Below are positions 61,231 through 64,000 of a DNA stretch of 64,000 nt, one piece after another. A program made the translations under genes and the position numbers. The notes beneath the pieces are model-generated. The model ran no database searches. It had not been told where the DNA came from and saw nothing but the letters and a program-made list of their open reading frames with translations. The number at the start of each line of letters is the position of its first letter. Position 1 is the stretch's first letter. The DNA lies in the NCBI GenBank assembly GCA_014204635.1, contig JACHLS010000004.1, positions 248,001 through 312,000 on the forward strand. The letters run 5' to 3'. The stretch is from Sporosarcina luteola. GTDB taxonomy: Bacteria > Bacillota > Bacilli > Bacillales_A > Planococcaceae.

Positions 61231-61259
61231 ATGTTATATTTTAATTGGCAAGTTGTCAA
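61231..61259 (-). promoter_or_regulatory. nhaC promoter
   Basis: On the minus strand TTGACA (61259-61254) and TAACAT (61236-61231) are 17 bases apart, about 65 bases upstream of the nhaC start. Confidence 0.75.
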
Positions 61260-61358
61260 TATTTTATTGAAAGCGATTTCAATGTTATAGTTAAAATACG
61301 AATTTTTCTCACATGAAAAACCCGTATATCCTGACATCCAAAGGAGCTGTTTCCATAC

Positions 61359-62222
61359 ATGAAAAGGGAGCATAAAAAAGAAAAGTTCAGTGACCAAATG
61401 AAACGTTATTTACTGATTGCAATTGGCGCCTCCTTGGCAGCTGTTGCATTGGAACTTTTTCTCATACCGAATTCTGTCATCGATGGCGGCATTATCGGTA
61501 TTTCCCTATTGTTAAATATCATCACCGGCATTCCCTTCGGTATTTTGATTCTCCTCATCAACTTGCCATTTCTTTTCTTCGGATTTAAACATATCGGTAA
61601 AAGTTTTTTCATTTCGTCAGTACTGGCCATTGCCCTATTGGCAATTATCGAGTTTCCGCTGAAATCCGTCGGCCCCTTTGTAACCGACCCATTGCTCGCC
61701 ACTGTGTTTGGCGGCTTAATCCTTGGAGCAGGAGTAGGCTTAGTCATACGAAACGGCGGTGCGCTCGATGGAACTGAGATACTCGGCATTTTATTGACAA
61801 GACGCATACCTTTCTCGGTCGGTGAATTTGTCATGTTCTTAAATGTTTTCATTTTCGGTTGGGCCGGTTTCGTCTTGACGTGGGAAAAAGCGATGTACTC
61901 CATTCTGACTTACTATATCGCTTCAAAGATGATTGATATGGTCATTCAAGGCTTGGATGAAACTAAAGCAATCATCATTGTTTCCGACGAATATGAGGAT
62001 TTAAGTGATGCGATTGTCGAGAGGCTTGGACGCAGTGTAACAAAACTGCATGGGAAAGGCGGAATTAGTGACAACGAAAAAGATGTCATTTATGTCGTCG
62101 TCACCAGATTGGAGATCTCCAAACTGAAACAAATTGTACGGGATGTCGATCCGACTGCCTTCGTCACAATTATGAATACCCAAGAAACACACGGGGCGAC
62201 ATTTAAATCAGCAATCCATTAA
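61359..62222 (+). CDS. YitT family membrane protein, second paralogue
   Basis: The 287-residue protein has the YitT layout: five or six helices ([68 protein letters not shown]), the pattern [14 protein letters not shown] and [14 protein letters not shown], and a DUF2179 domain ([22 protein letters not shown]). It differs clearly from the copy at 23050-23907 in sequence. Function is unknown. The gene is divergent from nhaC across about 190 bases. AAAGGAG precedes the ATG. Confidence 0.9.
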   Translation: MKREHKKEKFSDQMKRYLLIAIGASLAAVALELFLIPNSVIDGGIIGISLLLNIITGIPFGILILLINLPFLFFGFKHIGKSFFISSVLAIALLAIIEFPLKSVGPFVTDPLLATVFGGLILGAGVGLVIRNGGALDGTEILGILLTRRIPFSVGEFVMFLNVFIFGWAGFVLTWEKAMYSILTYYIASKMIDMVIQGLDETKAIIIVSDEYEDLSDAIVERLGRSVTKLHGKGGISDNEKDVIYVVVTRLEISKLKQIVRDVDPTAFVTIMNTQETHGATFKSAIH

Positions 62223-62223
62223 A

Positions 62224-62260
62224 AAGCGGGCGAAGCGCAAGAAATTGCGTCGCCCGTTTT
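62224..62260. terminator. Bidirectional terminator between the YitT and VOC genes
   Basis: CGGGCGAAGCGCAA and TTGCGTCGCCCG form a stem with one bulge; A- and T-runs surround it. Confidence 0.85.
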
Positions 62261-62261
62261 G

Positions 62262-62687
62262 TTATTGTTCTTCGTAGCTTAATTGCCATTCGATACCGAA
62301 ACGATCCCTAACACTTCCGTAACATTTGCTAAAGAAAGTCTCCTGGAGTTCCATTTTTACGGTTCCATCTTGCTTCAGCTTTTCAAAGGACTCTTGAATG
62401 GCTTTCCTATCCTGACTGACGATGGCTAAGCTGATATTCGTACCTTCCATAACTTTCGATCCTGGAAAGGTGTCTGAAAACATGATAGTACTTCCGTTAA
62501 TCATCAATCTGCCATGCATGATCAAGTTTTTCGCATCTTCCGCCAATGGGTATTCAGGATTCGGCGGGGCCTCTCCAAATGTCATCACTTGCGGTTGTTC
62601 TGTTTTGAAAACCTCGGAATAAAATTCGATTGCTTCTCGACAATTGCCATTGAACGTCAAATAGATATCGACTGCCACTTGTGCCAC
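62262..62687 (-). CDS. VOC-family protein (PhnB-like)
   Basis: The 141-residue protein begins VAVDIYLTFNGNCREAIEFYSEVF, then has IMFSDTFPGSKVMEGTNISLAI and ends VRDRFGIEWQLSYEEQ, the PhnB/DUF1428-like vicinal-oxygen-chelate fold often annotated as a glyoxalase-like protein. The substrate is unknown. It is small and complete, with a GGAGTGG site upstream. Confidence 0.88.
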   Translation of the reverse strand: MAQVAVDIYLTFNGNCREAIEFYSEVFKTEQPQVMTFGEAPPNPEYPLAEDAKNLIMHGRLMINGSTIMFSDTFPGSKVMEGTNISLAIVSQDRKAIQESFEKLKQDGTVKMELQETFFSKCYGSVRDRFGIEWQLSYEEQ

Positions 62688-62706
62688 TCCTTTCGTATTC
62701 TATTTA

Positions 62707-64000
62707 TCATAACGGAAAGAAAAGCGGTATGGCAATCATCATGACGATGAACATGATGAGCTGCAGCGGAACTCCCGCCCTGACAAAATCCTTGAAACGA
62801 TAATTGCCTGCCGTCATGACGAGCGCATTAGTCGGGGATGCGACTGGAGTCGAAAAGGCCATACTCGCTCCGACAGCAACGGCAATTAAAAAGGGGTACG
62901 GGCTGACTGCCATACTAAGAGCCGCACTTAATCCAATCGGCGCAAATAAAACCGCCGTTGCCGTGTTGCTAATAAACTGGCCAAACAGCATCGTCAGAAG
63001 GAATATCCCTCCTAACACGCCAATCGGGCCTATCGGACCGAGCAATTTCACAATTCCCTCCGCCAACATGACCATCCCGCCTGTTTTTTCAAGTGCGGTC
63101 GCCATCGGCAGCATTGCCGCAATTAAAACGATGCTTTCCCAGTTGATCTGGCCATAGGCATCATCCATATTGCGGACACATCCCGTTATAATCATGAGAA
63201 CTGCCCCTATTAATACTGAGATCACGGCAGGAAATAACTCAAGGATCATTAAACCGACAACGAGAATCATGATAGCGCCCGCAATTAGTGCTTTCCCGCT
63301 TGCTGCCGCCGTACCGGCATGCTCCTTCGGCTGGCCGATGACGACGACATCTTTTGTTTCCTTGGCAAGCAACTCAATCGACTCCCAAGCTCCTTGAATC
63401 AACAATGAATCCCCAAAACGAAGCCGTTGCTTCGTCATGTCACGAGCTACATATTCACCTTGCCGATTCATGCCGATTATGTTGACATTGTACTTTTCTC
63501 GAAAGCCGATGCCGCGAATGGATTCATTGATGAAGCTTGAATGAGGCGTCAATAATACCTCTGCGATCCCGAACTGTTTTGAAATCAACTCAGATGCCTC
63601 TGGCTCCTCTTCCTCAATTTCCAACCCAAACGCGTTCACAAATTTTTCGACATTCACCCGAGATCCCTGAACATAGAGCCGATCTTTTGGTTGTATGATA
63701 CTATCCGGGCCGGCCATCTCTTGATACGTCATCGGCAATAACTTCATATTTTCCATCGACTTCCTGCTAATCTTCAGGACACATATATGAAAGGAAGCAG
63801 GAATTTTCAACTGTGCCAGCCGTTTTCCCGCAAGTTCCGAGTTTGCCGGCACCTTCACCTTGAACAGGTTCCCTCCCAATTCATAATCAATTGCCAGCTG
63901 CTTCGGCGATAACTTATGATTGGATGCCCCAGAACCGTTTGTTTGCCCAGACGGCAATAAAGTATTCCTGATCAGAAACATATAGATTAGACCGACCATC
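62707..64000 (-). CDS. SLC13/DASS-type anion transporter with RCK_C domains, partial
   Basis: The C-terminal 430 residues are visible and the gene runs off the right edge. Two RCK_C/TrkA_C domains come first (KVKVPANSELAGKRLAQLKIP and IAEVLLTPHSSFINESIRGIGFREKYNVNIIG), then about six membrane helices with ATALEKTGGMVMLAEGIV, FGQFISNTATAVLFAPIG and STPVASPTNALVMTAGNYRFKDFVRAG, the second half of an SLC13-type sodium-coupled anion transporter. Dicarboxylate, sulfate or phosphate are possible substrates. Confidence 0.9.
   Translation of the reverse strand, partial: MVGLIYMFLIRNTLLPSGQTNGSGASNHKLSPKQLAIDYELGGNLFKVKVPANSELAGKRLAQLKIPASFHICVLKISRKSMENMKLLPMTYQEMAGPDSIIQPKDRLYVQGSRVNVEKFVNAFGLEIEEEEPEASELISKQFGIAEVLLTPHSSFINESIRGIGFREKYNVNIIGMNRQGEYVARDMTKQRLRFGDSLLIQGAWESIELLAKETKDVVVIGQPKEHAGTAAASGKALIAGAIMILVVGLMILELFPAVISVLIGAVLMIITGCVRNMDDAYGQINWESIVLIAAMLPMATALEKTGGMVMLAEGIVKLLGPIGPIGVLGGIFLLTMLFGQFISNTATAVLFAPIGLSAALSMAVSPYPFLIAVAVGASMAFSTPVASPTNALVMTAGNYRFKDFVRAGVPLQLIMFIVMMIAIPLFFPL

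Overview
This window looks like chromosome from an endospore-forming, low-to-mid GC Bacillota of the order Bacillales. A Sporosarcina- or Planococcaceae-like organism is my inference. The evidence is a set of spore proteins (SspH-type SASP, CotF-like coat protein, LytH-like cortex endopeptidase, YaaH/SleL-like LysM-GH18 protein), an AbrB-family regulator, strong purine-rich ribosome binding sites with frequent GTG and TTG starts, T-box and SAM-I riboswitches, and HisZ with short-form HisG. Most genes run on the minus strand. I saw no rRNA, tRNA or CRISPR array.

Layout. 1-5.2 kb: histidine operon hisZ-hisG-hisD-hisB-hisA (minus, running off the left edge) with a divergent hisJ. A promoter and a palindromic operator lie between them, and hisH is missing from its usual place. 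5.2-10.5 kb: DUF218 protein, an ABC exporter of one ATPase and two ABC-2 permeases, and a membrane-anchored unknown. 10.7-14.4 kb: argG with tandem ARG-box-like sites, gdhA, and a 46-aa membrane micropeptide. 14.4-16.1 kb: a decayed IS1182-type element inserted in a transcription terminator. 16.1-32.7 kb: spore-associated genes, a pseudouridine synthase, metA under a long SAM-I riboswitch, a YitT protein, an AbrB regulator, GDPD, a thioredoxin, an XRE-cupin regulator with a DUF819 transporter and a dipeptidase, LytH-like and prolyl oligopeptidase genes, and DUF3231. 32.8-36.2 kb: tandem serine-specific T-boxes driving a class V aminotransferase and serA. 36.2-46.8 kb: HAD phosphatase, a 21-bp tandem array, a large catalase, ThpR, CorA, SspH, YmaF-like, TauE, GNAT, a chemoreceptor and an AgcS symporter. 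46.9-51.4 kb: an ECF sigma/ABC transporter operon with one frameshifted permease. 51.6-56.3 kb: HelD, a second tandem array (alternating 20/21 bp) and a second chemoreceptor. 56.5-64 kb: GNAT plus dipeptide-epimerase operon, a divergent regulator, NhaC, YitT, a VOC protein and a partial SLC13 transporter.

How it fits together. Amino-acid supply dominates (His, Arg, Met, Ser, Glu), each system with its own visible control element: palindromic operator, ARG boxes, SAM-I riboswitch, serine T-boxes. A direct-repeat operator found both between the epimerase and its divergent regulator and in front of nhaC suggests these form one regulon.

Most unusual observations. (i) Two intergenic arrays 17 kb apart use the same core, TATG(A/C)GCGG, at a spacing of about two helical turns. 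(ii) Two related mobile elements, a 1.69-kb IS and a 189-bp derivative, each sit inside a rho-independent terminator whose hairpin has been duplicated on both sides. (iii) Tandem serine T-boxes precede a non-SerC aminotransferase. (iv) The shared operator of the epimerase/NhaC group.
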